Positions 30,223 to 42,644 of a stretch of 64,000 bases of DNA are shown here, piece by piece. A program made the position numbers and the translations under genes. Source of the stretch: Salvia splendens (taxonomy: Eukaryota; Streptophyta; Magnoliopsida; Lamiales; Lamiaceae); the NCBI RefSeq assembly GCF_004379255.2, contig NC_056053.1:23494188-23558187 (forward strand), written 5' to 3'. Positions within the stretch are counted from its first letter, which is position 1, and each line of letters begins with the position of its first letter. The notes beneath the pieces were generated by a model, which ran no database searches, was not told the origin of the DNA, and saw only the letters and a program-made list of their open reading frames with translations.

Positions 30223-33033
30223 TGTAACGCCCCACTTTTCGAACCCTAATTTTTCGAACCCTAAGATGTTGTACTTATTGCTTTGATTGCCGAATTAAAT
30301 GACGGATTTATTATGTGATTGAAATGGTGACCTAATTTTGATTTGATCGAGTCAAATTCGTTGATTTTATGAAGTGGCTTAAATTAATTAATGTGGAATG
30401 AAATATATCATGGTGAATTATATTATTTCGGGGAGTGAGATTTAATTAGGATCATAAATAATTACCTTGCCCTTTTATGAAGGGAATTTTCGACCACTAT
30501 TATTATTTGGAGAGGAATTTATTTTTCTTGGATTTAATTATTTGTTTTGGGATAATTATCCAAATTAAATCCTAAAGCCTAATTATCTTATTTATTTCTT
30601 GATAAAATCGGCCCCTATTGTTTTGATTAGGGAGATTTCGAAATCTCCTAGCTTGTGGAAGAAGAAATTATTCACTAATTATTTTGATCCCTCAATTATT
30701 TCCTTCCATGTTTTAATTGGAATATCCTAGCAAATCTTTCCCTACTTTATTTATCAATATTTGGAAATTATTCCTTGTGGGAGGAATTGAATAACACGCC
30801 TATTTTCATATTATTTGGGAGGGTTTTTATTGATTTTCTTGCTCCGTATTATTTTATTCTGCTCCGTGAAAATACTAAATTAAATCAATGGCTAATTAAA
30901 TAGCCATGATTTACAAAATATCCTCCTTATTTCTCCATCAATGACACGCCATTTCCTCCCCCAAAATCTTCCCAAATATCTCAATCATTTATTTCAATTA
31001 TTCTCCCAAATCTTCAATTAATTGTGGGATATTTCTTAATCCTATAAACAAAGGATCAACCCCTAAACCTAACACACAAATCACACGCCCACTTCTTCAA
31101 ACCACACGCCCCACCCCCTTTTTCATCTCTTCTCCCACTTGTTATCCATTTCAGTCAAGATCCTATCAATTTTCCAAGAGATTGTTGAAGAACCAAGGTT
31201 TTAATTGCTTCCTACCGATTATTTCGTCCAAGAAAAGGTAAATTCAAACCCATATTCTTCAATCCTCTCCATCTAGACTTTCTTTGACTCCCTCATGCAT
31301 GTAGAGAGTGTAGGGAATGAAGATCTAAGGGTTTAATCGGTGGGAATGTGAAATCATATGTGTGAGTGCGTTTTGATTGCAATTGCTTGTTGATTTATTG
31401 AATCCTCGGTGATTGATGTGCGATTTCGTGAAAATATGTGTTTAAGGACTCTTTTGAGCATGATTGTATATCAAAACCATGAAAAGATTGATTTTGAATG
31501 AGTAGGGATAAACCCTAATTCGAATTGCTATCAGTATGAAAATCTGTGATTTCCGAACAGTGTGTTCTGATGTATTTTTGACCAACCAAACGAACTCCGA
31601 TTTGACCGATTCTTCTTCCTGTGTAAACTTCGTGATGTCTTCTATTTTGTGTGTAAATTTCGACCCATTTGGCTAAACGATGAATTTATGGTGAATTTTT
31701 AAAGTTGACTGCGCGATTCTGCCAAAAACGTGTTTTCTCGACCAGTAGGTTACGCCTTTGGTTTTCCCGACTTAAAAGTGGTATTTTGACATGAAATTTA
31801 AACAGAATGCTATTTGATGAGTCTACTGCCTTGTCATAAAGTTTTAGCCCCATCGGAGGTCGGATGATTTTTAAATAATTTTTACAAAAAAGTTGCGCAG
31901 AGCTGCCAGATCTCTACTTTGGTTAAACAACTATATTTGTATGCTTGAATGACATACATGAGTTTACATATGTGATGAGGTGATGTGATATGCAAAGATG
32001 GGTGATATGATGTGATTCCTATTGTTGATTGGGAAAGGGGAGTGATCTAGGACATGCATGATTTTAGTCCATATTAGTGACTAATCGGGGACACATTATC
32101 CAAAGGTGAAATTTTGTGCGAGACGCGTGATACCAAAGGAAAAGCGAAACTTGAAAACTAAAGGATCGAGGTGGGCTCTCTTCCTTTTTAAATAAGGACC
32201 ATGTCCTAATGTTTTATCAATGAGAATAAATGTGACTTCATGCCTTGTTTTGGTTTTTACGTGCCTATCTGATGTGGTTTTTGCCACTATTTATAAATCG
32301 AATTCGGGTCCCCGTAGGGCAGCAAACCCTACTTGGATTAGTGTACACCTATGGTAGACTGTGTGCTAGCGTACGGGCTGGCCGGTCTAGTGACCTGGTT
32401 TGCGGCCGCATTCCTTGTCATGTATTGGCAGATATGGTTAACGTCTATGGGAAAAATGACTGATCAGTCGATGTTTGAAATGGAAAAATGATTTTGAGTG
32501 CCTCGGGCCTTTCTAAAGAAAAACCCCGACGGTTACTTACGTACGGCATGATATCATAAACTGTATTTACAATGTTTTCGGCATGAGCCACTGAGTATTA
32601 TTTCATAGTACTCAGCCCTGCATATGTTTTCCCTATATGTAGGTTGAGCGGCGACGGGCGGTTGGCGGTGTTGAGCAGGAACTAATAATGAACTGTGGTT
32701 GTTTTGGTTTTGAAATTCCGAGTGTCGTTGTGTCTTCACACATGACGTCACTCTTCTCTTGGATGCTTCCGCTGTGATATTTTTCTTAGAATACTTTTCA
32801 TTTAAATTCTGAAACTATTTTATGATGGGATGTTTGAAACTCGTTACACTTTTTGAATAAATGCTAAACCCTAGTCTTTATTCATTAAACCCTAATACTC
32901 TTGGTCGCATTATTTATTAGACTTAGTTTTTAGTCAAACTTTTATTGAAAACCCTAGTCTTCTATGCCGTTCATCTAAACCCCTTTAAGTCGCGATCGCC
33001 CGCTTTTATTAACCCTAAGGGGCGGTCGTGACA
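30223..33033 (+). repeat. 5' LTR of the chromovirus
   Basis: 2811 bp. Short ORFs inside (near 32096-32751) recur in the other LTR and are not genes. AACCCTAA-like motifs near both ends are scattered and not telomeric arrays. Confidence 0.95.
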
Positions 33034-33036
33034 GTT

Positions 33037-33049
33037 TGGTATCAGAGCC
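33037..33049 (+). other. Initiator-tRNA primer-binding site
   Basis: TGGTATCAGAGCC begins three bases after the LTR, the standard complement of plant initiator tRNA-Met. Confidence 0.93.
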
Positions 33050-33801
33050 TCAGTTCTTTCCGCTCTGGACCCAAGAGTCTTTTTTGAGTCAAAATCTATG
33101 CATGTGTAATTTGATAAATTGATAAACATCGATAGCTCAACACCACAACTCGTCTCCGCCCAACCACAAAAAAAAGAGGTAAAAATACTTTTGTGAGTTT
33201 TGGATTTGATTAACCGAAGTTGAAATTTTCGATGGGGAACAAAGTTGATATGATATTTTCGAAATTTTTGCTTGGAATATGAATGGATGAAAATGCATGG
33301 ATATGGAATTGATATTTGCGCTTATGCCCAAGATGATGAATGTCGTTATGCGATGAACTTGTATTTTACTTGATAAGGAAAAATTGGCAAATATGTGATA
33401 ACTCTATATACGTTGGATGAATGAAGTTATATGATTGTGATTATTCAATTGCTTTATGAGGCAATATGTGAAAGAACTTGAGCATGCTGCTATACATAAT
33501 TGTAAATCATGTATGAATGAAAAATTTTGAGATAGTGTCGAACGTGGAGGCAGGAAAAGCCTAACGCAAGGCAAGCGACGTGTGGGGATATATATCGCGA
33601 CTTAACGAAATGCGAAAACGCACGAACCTTTTTGCTTCGGAAATGAAATTCCATTCATTCTTGATATGATACTACCCGCACACCTCCATCATTGGAGATT
33701 TATATATACGCACCCATCATATTCTCAGCATCATTCGAAACCTCATACACCGTTATTTCTTTCGATCCTTGTGCTGATGCTGAGTTTTTCTTTTTTTTTA
33801 G

Positions 33802-34452
33802 ATGGCCCAACGGTATTATGCTCTGATGCGTAATCGCTACTCCAGCGAAAGGGACCACCCGGTTGAGCGCTACCGAGATTACGAGTGGGACGGGGAGCTC
33901 TTCCTCATGACCTACGTCACCGAGTTTTACAGTAAATGGATGAACGCCTATGCATATGGGGGAGCTACCCATCACGAGGGGATCCAAAAGCTCATCCACA
34001 CTCTACCATCTCCTTGGAGCGAGTGGACCGCTCAGGCGTCTCAGTTTTTCATATGGTATAGCCCGCTCGATTACACCGCGCGAGGGGATTTGGTTGGCCT
34101 TATAAAGGTGCTGCTTCCGGCCATGACAGCGGCATTTGATGGACCGCCACGTGATCCACCTCCACATATCTATCCGCCGGGTACAGCCCGCATGCGGAAG
34201 TATCGATGCGACGAGGAGCCACGCGTCTCCCGTGTTCCTAAGAGAAGGAGACTCGGGATGCGTGTCGCAGCCCCTCAAAGAAGCAACAGAGAGGTCAATG
34301 TGAGGTTTGGGATGACCCCTCCACCTGCGGGTGTCGAGGAGGAAAGTGAGGAAGAGGATCCCGAGGAAGAGGATCCCGTAGAGGAGGAGGACCCAATTAG
34401 AGAGAGCGTTGGAGAGACCGAGGAGAAGGAAGATGAGGATGGAAGGGATTAA
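33802..34452 (+). CDS. Extra ORF upstream of gag in the chromovirus, unknown function
   Basis: 216 residues between the primer-binding site and gag. The N-terminal half (to about 110) looks like a folded helical domain with many aromatics (WDGELFLMTYVTEFYSKWM, WSEWTAQASQFFIWY). Residues about 115-175 are Pro/Arg-rich with a KRRR cluster. The C terminus is very acidic (runs of E/D from about 180). No Cys-His box, protease or other retroelement motif is visible. The helical segment could be a Gag-like capsid fragment, but I do not recognise the family. The gag-pol ORF follows after a 0.7-kb spacer. Confidence 0.55.
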   Translation: MAQRYYALMRNRYSSERDHPVERYRDYEWDGELFLMTYVTEFYSKWMNAYAYGGATHHEGIQKLIHTLPSPWSEWTAQASQFFIWYSPLDYTARGDLVGLIKVLLPAMTAAFDGPPRDPPPHIYPPGTARMRKYRCDEEPRVSRVPKRRRLGMRVAAPQRSNREVNVRFGMTPPPAGVEEESEEEDPEEEDPVEEEDPIRESVGETEEKEDEDGRD

Positions 34453-34599
34453 ACATAATAATTCTATAATATTTTATTACGATTTCCCATGTTTTGGATA
34501 CTTTACCGTTTTTGCTTGACCTTGACATCGTTTTGTCCTTTGTTTTCGTTATAATGGAACTAAGACCTCTTCGAGGCAACTTTTCATATTTCTATGGGA

Positions 34600-35070
34600 A
34601 ATTCTTGTCTTTTGCTATCCTATTGTGTAATGATTTGGTACCATCCCTTATTATCTTTTGTGCGATTATCTTTTGCTAGCCTATGACGCAATGGCCTCTT
34701 GCTATACTATATTGTAATTGTCATTTTCTATCATATTGCACAATTACCTTTGATGTACTATTGCGCAACTATCTTTTGACCACTCCATTGTACAATTGCC
34801 TTTTGCCGTCTTATTATGCAATTGTATTATTCTGTTGTGCAACTGCCTTTTTCTATCCCAATTGTGCCCTTATGTTTTGCTATTCTATTGTACAATTGTC
34901 TTTTGTTACATTATTAAACAATTACCTTTTTCTACCCTGTTGAGCAATCGCCTTCTTCTACAATCACCTCCTGCTATGCTATTTTGCAATTGCTCTCTTG
35001 TTATCATTCTGTGCAATTGTATTTGATACCTTTGCAAAAGCTCTTTATGATGCAATTGCCACTTGATCTC
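34600..35070 (+). repeat. Degenerate periodic repeat between the extra ORF and gag
   Basis: About a dozen diverged units, roughly 30-35 bp each, share the core CTATTGTGCAATTGCCTTTTG with variants such as TTGTACAATTGTC. The CAATTG palindrome recurs through the stretch. Reading frames here are by-products. It does not resemble the gag or LTR sequence. Confidence 0.7.
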
Positions 35071-35147
35071 CACTTTTCAACTATGCCACATGACTATTCT
35101 TGGATTTTGAATAAATGCGATAGTAACTCGTGTGGTACTGAATCAGA

Positions 35148-38100
35148 ATGCCGCCAAGACGCAACATAAGACGTAACAATCCCGAACCTACCCCTCAGAC
35201 GATGGAAGAGAGTGTGACACAACCCATCCCTCCACCACCGCCTCCTCCACCTCCGGTTGACCGTGAAACTGTGAAGCTTTTTCTAGAGCAAAAACCTCCC
35301 GTCTTTGATGGAATGGGAGAACCGGCCCAGGCTGAATCATGGATACGCGCATTGGAGCGCATTTTTGCAATCTTAGGGTGCAATGATAGGGAACGGTTGA
35401 GTTGTGTGACCTACCAACTAACCGAGTCTGCTGACTTCTGGTGGGATACCAGGATGAAGACAATGCCCCAAGATCAAGCAGCGAGGATGACTTGGGAAGG
35501 CTTCAAGACAGAAATATATAATAAGTACGTGCCCAAGAGCTACCGGAAGGCAAAGGCATCTGAATTCTACAATTTGACCCAAGGGCGCATGACTGTGACC
35601 GAATATGACCGTGCGCTCAACAACATGACCCGGTACGCACCTGACCAAGTCGATACTGACGAGAAGCTGGCTGAAAAGTTCCGTGAGGGACTAAGGCATG
35701 AGATAAGGATGTCGTTGGCTAGTCGTGGGAGACTCTCCTACGCGGAAGCGTTAGCCCTTGCGCTAGATATTGAGGCAGCTATGCCCAAGGAGAGGATGAA
35801 GGAAAACACTACTTTGGCACTACCTCCACCACACCACTCTCGAGAGAAGAGGAAGTGGGAGGGGAATGGGACCCCATATGACAACAAGAGGTACCAGCCC
35901 ACCCAGAACCGACCACAGTATGGTGGAGGGCAAAACTCATCCAACCAGAGAGGCGACTTCCGGCCTAAGCCACCCCAATGCAATGTGTGCTCCAAGTACC
36001 ATTTTGGAGAGTGTAGAATTCAGAACACCACCAAGTGCTTTAACTGTGGGGGAAATGGCCACTTCTCTAGAGAGTGTCCGAGCAAGAATGTGGGAATGGG
36101 GTCGAGGCAGAACACTCAAGGATCCCGCCAGCAGCCAAGGGCACTGCAAATTGAATCAAGGGGAAATCGCGATCAACCTACGCGACAACAGCAACCTTAC
36201 CGCCCAAGACTCCCTTCTCAGGCTAGAGCATATGCCTTGAGTCAGAAACAACCCAAGACTGAACATGGGAGTCACGAGAAGGGAAACCTGACAGGTATGG
36301 GCAAAATCCTCGACACACCCATTGTTGTATTGTTTGATACGGGCGCATCACATTCATTCATATCTGAATTGTGTGTGGACACCTTAAGTTTACCTGCTTA
36401 CAAATCTGAACATAAGATGATGGTGTCCTCACCAGTGGGAGGGGTAATAGAGGTTTCTCGAACATGCTCGAACGTAGAAATTGTTATGGGAGGACTTAAG
36501 TTAATCGCTCACAACCTACAAGTCATGGCAATGGGGGATATTGACATAATTTTGGGAATGGATTGGTTAGCTACGAATTTTGCTACTATTCGTTGCAAGG
36601 AGAGACAAATATCTCTGCAAGCCCCGGGGAAGGAACCCACCATATACTATGGAATCTCGATGAACCGGCGAACGTCTATCATCTCCGCTCTTCAAGCTAG
36701 TGCGATGGTGAGAAAAGGGCGTCCTGCTTATCTTGTCTATCTACAAGGAGAGGAGAAAGGAGAAAGGAAAGTGGAAGATGTTGCCGTTGTACGAGAGTTT
36801 CCAGACGTCTTCCCCGAAGCTTTGCCTGGACCACCGGCAGATCGACAATTGGAGTTCACAATCGACCTAGAGCCAGGGTCGGCACCCGTGTCCAAGGCAC
36901 CATACCGAATGGCGCCTAAAGAGTTAGAGGAACTCAAGATACAACTTCAAGAGCTTATGGACCTGGGTTTCATTAGACCCAGTGTCTCACCGTGGGGCAC
37001 TCCGGTGCTCTTTGTCAAGAAGAAGGATGGGTCGATGAGGATGTGTATCGACTATAGGGAGTTGAACAAAATGACCCTCAAAAACAAGTACCCACTGCCG
37101 AGAATAGATGACCTATTCGATCAACTCCGAGGAGCCGGTGTGTTCTCAAAGATGGACCTAAGGTCCGGATACCATCAATTGAGAGTCCGAAGGGAGGACA
37201 TACCAAAGACCGCTTTTCGCACAAGATATGGTCACTATGAGTTTGTTGTAATGCCGTTCGGATTGACAAATGCACCCGCAGTATTCATGGATTTGATGAA
37301 CCGAGTATTCCACCCATACTTGGATAAATTCGTCTTGGTCTTCATAGATGACGTACTTGTTTACTCGAAGGATGAGAAAGAGCACGAGGAGCATCTGCGA
37401 ATTACCTTGGAGACGTTGAGGACCGAGAAGCTATACGCCAAATTCAGCAAGTGTGAGTTTTGGCTGAAAGAAGTCAACTTTCTAGGTCACATTGTGTCGG
37501 CAGAAGGAATCCGAGTGGATCCCGCCAAGGTTGAGGCGGTACAACAATGGAAGGCACCTTCGACACCAAACGAGATTCGAAGCTTCCTGGGTTTGGCAGG
37601 ATACTACCGAAGATTTATAGAGGGATTTTCCAAGATAGCGAGACCAATGACCCAACAACTCAAGAAGGGGGTAAAAGTCAATTGGACCCCGGAGTGTGAG
37701 GCAAGTTTTCAACTTTTGAAGGATAAACTGACCACCGCACCAATCTTAGCCGTGCCAGAGCCTGGAATGAGCTACGTGGTATACACGGACGCTTCGAAGG
37801 TGGGACTTGGATGTGTGTTGATGCAAAACAACAAGGTGATTGCTTACGCATCCCGGCAATTGAGGCCACACGAGTTGAACTATCCAACCCACGATTTGGA
37901 ACTGGCAGCGGTGGTACATGCCTTAAAGATTTGGAGACATCATCTCTACGGAGTTCGGTGTGAGATCTTTACGGACCACAAGAGCCTGAAATATTTCTTC
38001 GAGCAAAAGGATTTGAACATGCGACAACGAAGATGGCTCGAATTGGTAAAGGACTATGATTGTGGCATCAACTACCACCCCGGCAAGGCAAATGTAGTGG

Positions 38101-39578
38101 CAGATGCCTTGAGCCGGAAGAGTCATTCCCAACTGGCTGCTTTTCTCACCAAAGAAGAAAGCTTGATACGCGAATTTAGCAAGATGCGTTTGGAAGTGGT
38201 AAGGGCACCCGAAACAGTGAAGGGTCGAATTGCCACCTTGATGGTTACACCTGATCTAAGAACAAGAATTGTTGAAGCCCAGCGCATGGACGCGAAATTG
38301 GAAGAAATTCGAGTCGAAGTAAGAACTGGCGAATCTGGGAATTTCCGTGAGGAATCCGACAATGCTCTCACATTCGAAGGGAGACTCTGCATACCGAGTG
38401 ACGAAGGACTCAAAAACGAAATCATGAGTGAAGCACATGAGACTCCTTACACCGCCCACCCAGGGAGTACGAAGATGTATCAAGACTTGAAGAAGACCTT
38501 TTGGTGGAATGGTATGAAGAGGGATATAGCGGCATTTGTGGAGCGCTGCTTAGCCTGCCAACAGGTGAAGGCTCTACATCAACGACCGTACGGAAAGTTG
38601 CAACCACTAGAAATTCCCGAGTGGAAATGGGAGCATATCGCCATGGATTTTGTGACAGCATTGCCAAAGACGCAAAGAGGGAATACTGCCATCTGGGTAG
38701 TTATAGACCGACTCACCAAGAGTGCGCACTTCATACCGATTCCCATAACCTATGGATCAAATAAGCTAGCTCAAATTTATATAAGGGAAATAGTGCGACT
38801 GCATGGAGTCCCAGCGACCATCACGTCTGATCGTGACCCGAAGTTCACTTCAAGATTTTGGATCAGCCTACAACGGGAGCTAGGGACTCGTTTGAATTTT
38901 AGCACGGCGTTTCACCCGCAGACGGACGGACAATCCGAGAGGACGATCCAAACCCTCGAGGATATTTTGAGAGCCGTAGTGTTAGACCGAGGAGGAAGTT
39001 GGGAGTCCGCACTCCCCTTGATCGAATTCGCCTACAACAACAGCTTTCAGGCAACGATAAACATGGCGCCGTACGAAGCCTTGTACGGGAGAAAGTGTAG
39101 ATCCCCGCTCTACTGGGACGAAGTTGGCGAGAGAAGGGTACTCGGGCCCGACGCAGTCGAAGAAATGGTTGCAATCGTTCGACAAATTCGTGAAAGGATA
39201 AAAGAAGCTCAAGACAGACAGAAGTCATACGCGGATGCACGGCGAACCGACTTGCAATTTCAAGCTGGCGACAAAGTCTTCCTCAAAGTATCCCCGTCGA
39301 AAGGGATAACACGTTTCGGCGTCAAGGGAAAATTGAAACCGCGATTTATTGGACCGTATGAAATCCTTGAAGGAGTGGGTCCTGTTGCATATCGCTTGGC
39401 GCTACCTCCGAACCTTGGGAACGTGCACAATGTCTTTCATGTGTCACAGTTACGTAAATACGTGTTCGACCCAAAGCACATGATTCACTACGAGGAGGTC
39501 GCGTTGAATTCGGACCTGAGCTATGAGGAGAGACCCCCAAACGATTTTAGACCGAAAAGTCCAGAACGTGAGAAATAA
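35148..39578 (+). CDS. Chromovirus Gag-Pol polyprotein
   Basis: 1476 residues in one frame. Gag lies at about 45-250 ([30 protein letters not shown]). Then come a CCHC knuckle ([14 protein letters not shown], about 297), an aspartic protease (D397 in DTGAS), RT with [12 protein letters not shown] and FIDD (732-735), RNase H ([13 protein letters not shown], about 860), and integrase with a zinc domain and D1167, D1228, E1264 (35 residues between the last two). The GPY/F region is present ([20 protein letters not shown]). The frame then runs off target: a five-C run at 39534-39538 shifts it so the chromodomain lies in another frame and the ORF stops early. Confidence 0.95.
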   Translation: MPPRRNIRRNNPEPTPQTMEESVTQPIPPPPPPPPPVDRETVKLFLEQKPPVFDGMGEPAQAESWIRALERIFAILGCNDRERLSCVTYQLTESADFWWDTRMKTMPQDQAARMTWEGFKTEIYNKYVPKSYRKAKASEFYNLTQGRMTVTEYDRALNNMTRYAPDQVDTDEKLAEKFREGLRHEIRMSLASRGRLSYAEALALALDIEAAMPKERMKENTTLALPPPHHSREKRKWEGNGTPYDNKRYQPTQNRPQYGGGQNSSNQRGDFRPKPPQCNVCSKYHFGECRIQNTTKCFNCGGNGHFSRECPSKNVGMGSRQNTQGSRQQPRALQIESRGNRDQPTRQQQPYRPRLPSQARAYALSQKQPKTEHGSHEKGNLTGMGKILDTPIVVLFDTGASHSFISELCVDTLSLPAYKSEHKMMVSSPVGGVIEVSRTCSNVEIVMGGLKLIAHNLQVMAMGDIDIILGMDWLATNFATIRCKERQISLQAPGKEPTIYYGISMNRRTSIISALQASAMVRKGRPAYLVYLQGEEKGERKVEDVAVVREFPDVFPEALPGPPADRQLEFTIDLEPGSAPVSKAPYRMAPKELEELKIQLQELMDLGFIRPSVSPWGTPVLFVKKKDGSMRMCIDYRELNKMTLKNKYPLPRIDDLFDQLRGAGVFSKMDLRSGYHQLRVRREDIPKTAFRTRYGHYEFVVMPFGLTNAPAVFMDLMNRVFHPYLDKFVLVFIDDVLVYSKDEKEHEEHLRITLETLRTEKLYAKFSKCEFWLKEVNFLGHIVSAEGIRVDPAKVEAVQQWKAPSTPNEIRSFLGLAGYYRRFIEGFSKIARPMTQQLKKGVKVNWTPECEASFQLLKDKLTTAPILAVPEPGMSYVVYTDASKVGLGCVLMQNNKVIAYASRQLRPHELNYPTHDLELAAVVHALKIWRHHLYGVRCEIFTDHKSLKYFFEQKDLNMRQRRWLELVKDYDCGINYHPGKANVVADALSRKSHSQLAAFLTKEESLIREFSKMRLEVVRAPETVKGRIATLMVTPDLRTRIVEAQRMDAKLEEIRVEVRTGESGNFREESDNALTFEGRLCIPSDEGLKNEIMSEAHETPYTAHPGSTKMYQDLKKTFWWNGMKRDIAAFVERCLACQQVKALHQRPYGKLQPLEIPEWKWEHIAMDFVTALPKTQRGNTAIWVVIDRLTKSAHFIPIPITYGSNKLAQIYIREIVRLHGVPATITSDRDPKFTSRFWISLQRELGTRLNFSTAFHPQTDGQSERTIQTLEDILRAVVLDRGGSWESALPLIEFAYNNSFQATINMAPYEALYGRKCRSPLYWDEVGERRVLGPDAVEEMVAIVRQIRERIKEAQDRQKSYADARRTDLQFQAGDKVFLKVSPSKGITRFGVKGKLKPRFIGPYEILEGVGPVAYRLALPPNLGNVHNVFHVSQLRKYVFDPKHMIHYEEVALNSDLSYEERPPNDFRPKSPEREK

Positions 39579-39684
39579 GCAAGTTGCCTACGTGAAAGTG
39601 CAGTGGAGAAACCACGGGCACGAAGAAGCCACATGGGAGCTTGAGGACAAGATGATGGAGTTATACCCAGAACTCTTCCCATGA
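39541..39684 (+). pseudogene. Chromodomain remnant, out of frame with Pol
   Basis: The frame one base away from Pol encodes 47 residues with a chromodomain-like core (VAYVKVQWRNHG, EATWELEDKM) and stops at 39682. Chromodomains target integration in this lineage. Here the domain is not translated with integrase unless a frameshift occurs. The simplest cause is one extra C at 39534-39538. Confidence 0.8.
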
Positions 39685-39715
39685 GAGTACCAAATTTCGG
39701 GACGAAATTTCTTTT

Positions 39716-39728
39716 AAGAGTGGTAGGA
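39716..39728 (+). promoter_or_regulatory. Polypurine tract of the chromovirus
   Basis: AAGAGTGGTAGGA directly precedes the 3' LTR, in the usual place for this lineage. Confidence 0.75.
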
Positions 39729-42539
39729 TGTAACGCCCCACTTTTCGAACCCTAATTTTTCGAACCCTAAGATGTTGTACTTATTGCTTTGATTGCCGAA
39801 TTAAATGACGGATTTATTATGTGATTGAAATGGTGACCTAATTTTGATTTGATCGAGTCAAATTCGTTGATTTTATGAAGTGGCTTAAATTAATTAATGT
39901 GGAATGAAATATATCATGGTGAATTATATTATTTCGGGGAGTGAGATTTAATTAGGATCATAAATAATTACCTTGCCCTTTTATGAAGGGAATTTTCGAC
40001 CACTATTATTATTTGGAGAGGAATTTATTTTTCTTGGATTTAATTATTTGTTTTGGGATAATTATCCAAATTAAATCCTAAAGCCTAATTATCTTATTTA
40101 TTTCTTGATAAAATCGGCCCCTATTGTTTTGATTAGGGAGATTTCGAAATCTCCTAGCTTGTGGAAGAAGAAATTATTCACTAATTATTTTGATCCCTCA
40201 ATTATTTCCTTCCATGTTTTAATTGGAATATCCTAGCAAATCTTTCCCTACTTTATTTATCAATATTTGGAAATTATTCCTTGTGGGAGGAATTGAATAA
40301 CACGCCTATTTTCATATTATTTGGGAGGGTTTTTATTGATTTTCTTGCTCCGTATTATTTTATTCTGCTCCGTGAAAATACTAAATTAAATCAATGGCTA
40401 ATTAAATAGCCATGATTTACAAAATATCCTCCTTATTTCTCCATCAATGACACGCCATTTCCTCCCCCAAAATCTTCCCAAATATCTCAATCATTTATTT
40501 CAATTATTCTCCCAAATCTTCAATTAATTGTGGGATATTTCTTAATCCTATAAACAAAGGATCAACCCCTAAACCTAACACACAAATCACACGCCCACTT
40601 CTTCAAACCACACGCCCCACCCCCTTTTTCATCTCTTCTCCCACTTGTTATCCATTTCAGTCAAGATCCTATCAATTTTCCAAGAGATTGTTGAAGAACC
40701 AAGGTTTTAATTGCTTCCTACCGATTATTTCGTCCAAGAAAAGGTAAATTCAAACCCATATTCTTCAATCCTCTCCATCTAGACTTTCTTTGACTCCCTC
40801 ATGCATGTAGAGAGTGTAGGGAATGAAGATCTAAGGGTTTAATCGGTGGGAATGTGAAATCATATGTGTGAGTGCGTTTTGATTGCAATTGCTTGTTGAT
40901 TTATTGAATCCTCGGTGATTGATGTGCGATTTCGTGAAAATATGTGTTTAAGGACTCTTTTGAGCATGATTGTATATCAAAACCATGAAAAGATTGATTT
41001 TGAATGAGTAGGGATAAACCCTAATTCGAATTGCTATCAGTATGAAAATCTGTGATTTCCGAACAGTGTGTTCTGATGTATTTTTGACCAACCAAACGAA
41101 CTCCGATTTGACCGATTCTTCTTCCTGTGTAAACTTCGTGATGTCTTCTATTTTGTGTGTAAATTTCGACCCATTTGGCTAAACGATGAATTTATGGTGA
41201 ATTTTTAAAGTTGACTGCGCGATTCTGCCAAAAACGTGTTTTCTCGACCAGTAGGTTACGCCTTTGGTTTTCCCGACTTAAAAGTGGTATTTTGACATGA
41301 AATTTAAACAGAATGCTATTTGATGAGTCTACTGCCTTGTCATAAAGTTTTAGCCCCATCGGAGGTCGGATGATTTTTAAATAATTTTTACAAAAAAGTT
41401 GCGCAGAGCTGCCAGATCTCTACTTTGGTTAAACAACTATATTTGTATGCTTGAATGACATACATGAGTTTACATATGTGATGAGGTGATGTGATATGCA
41501 AAGATGGGTGATATGATGTGATTCCTATTGTTGATTGGGAAAGGGGAGTGATCTAGGACATGCATGATTTTAGTCCATATTAGTGACTAATCGGGGACAC
41601 ATTATCCAAAGGTGAAATTTTGTGCGAGACGCGTGATACCAAAGGAAAAGCGAAACTTGAAAACTAAAGGATCGAGGTGGGCTCTCTTCCTTTTTAAATA
41701 AGGACCATGTCCTAATGTTTTATCAATGAGAATAAATGTGACTTCATGCCTTGTTTTGGTTTTTACGTGCCTATCTGATGTGGTTTTTGCCACTATTTAT
41801 AAATCGAATTCGGGTCCCCGTAGGGCAGCAAACCCTACTTGGATTAGTGTACACCTATGGTAGACTGTGTGCTAGCGTACGGGCTGGCCGGTCTAGTGAC
41901 CTGGTTTGCGGCCGCATTCCTTGTCATGTATTGGCAGATATGGTTAACGTCTATGGGAAAAATGACTGATCAGTCGATGTTTGAAATGGAAAAATGATTT
42001 TGAGTGCCTCGGGCCTTTCTAAAGAAAAACCCCGACGGTTACTTACGTACGGCATGATATCATAAACTGTATTTACAATGTTTTCGGCATGAGCCACTGA
42101 GTATTATTTCATAGTACTCAGCCCTGCATATGTTTTCCCTATATGTAGGTTGAGCGGCGACGGGCGGTTGGCGGTGTTGAGCAGGAACTAATAATGAACT
42201 GTGGTTGTTTTGGTTTTGAAATTCCGAGTGTCGTTGTGTCTTCACACATGACGTCACTCTTCTCTTGGATGCTTCCGCTGTGATATTTTTCTTAGAATAC
42301 TTTTCATTTAAATTCTGAAACTATTTTATGATGGGATGTTTGAAACTCGTTACACTTTTTGAATAAATGCTAAACCCTAGTCTTTATTCATTAAACCCTA
42401 ATACTCTTGGTCGCATTATTTATTAGACTTAGTTTTTAGTCAAACTTTTATTGAAAACCCTAGTCTTCTATGCCGTTCATCTAAACCCCTTTAAGTCGCG
42501 ATCGCCCGCTTTTATTAACCCTAAGGGGCGGTCGTGACA
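39729..42539 (+). repeat. 3' LTR of the chromovirus
   Basis: 2811 bp; stretches compared with the 5' LTR are identical. Its end is 105 bp from the ATG of HD-Zip gene 2 on the same strand, so LTR-started transcripts could read into that gene. Confidence 0.95.
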
Positions 42540-42644
42540 AAAAAGGCCACAACCTTCTCCCACAAAGTGAGCTAAAAACCCTATTTTTGAGCCAAGGTCT
42601 TGAGATTATTTTTTGTATTGAAAGAAAGAAGAATATAACATAAC

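Larger units (their letters stand above)
30218..42544 (+). mobile_element. Tekay/Del-type chromovirus (Ty3/gypsy), 12.3 kb, inserted at the HD-Zip gene 2 promoter
   Basis: LTRs of 2811 bp (30223-33033, 39729-42539) start TGTAACGCCCC and end GTGACA, and AAAAA flanks the element (30218-30222, 42540-42544). The primer-binding site is the initiator-Met type. The interior has an extra ORF, a long gag-pol ORF, a chromodomain remnant and a polypurine tract. Large LTRs, the iMet site and the chromodomain fit the Tekay (Del) lineage. The LTR translations compared are identical, so it inserted recently. It has the same orientation as HD-Zip gene 2; the LTR ends 105 bp before that gene's ATG. Confidence 0.95.

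Noticed and set aside
32096..32751. Short ORFs in the chromovirus LTR
   Set aside because: They recur identically in both LTRs and lack any domain; LTR sequence explains them.
30223..42539. Telomere-like AACCCTAA motifs in the chromovirus LTRs
   Set aside because: They are scattered single copies, not arrays.
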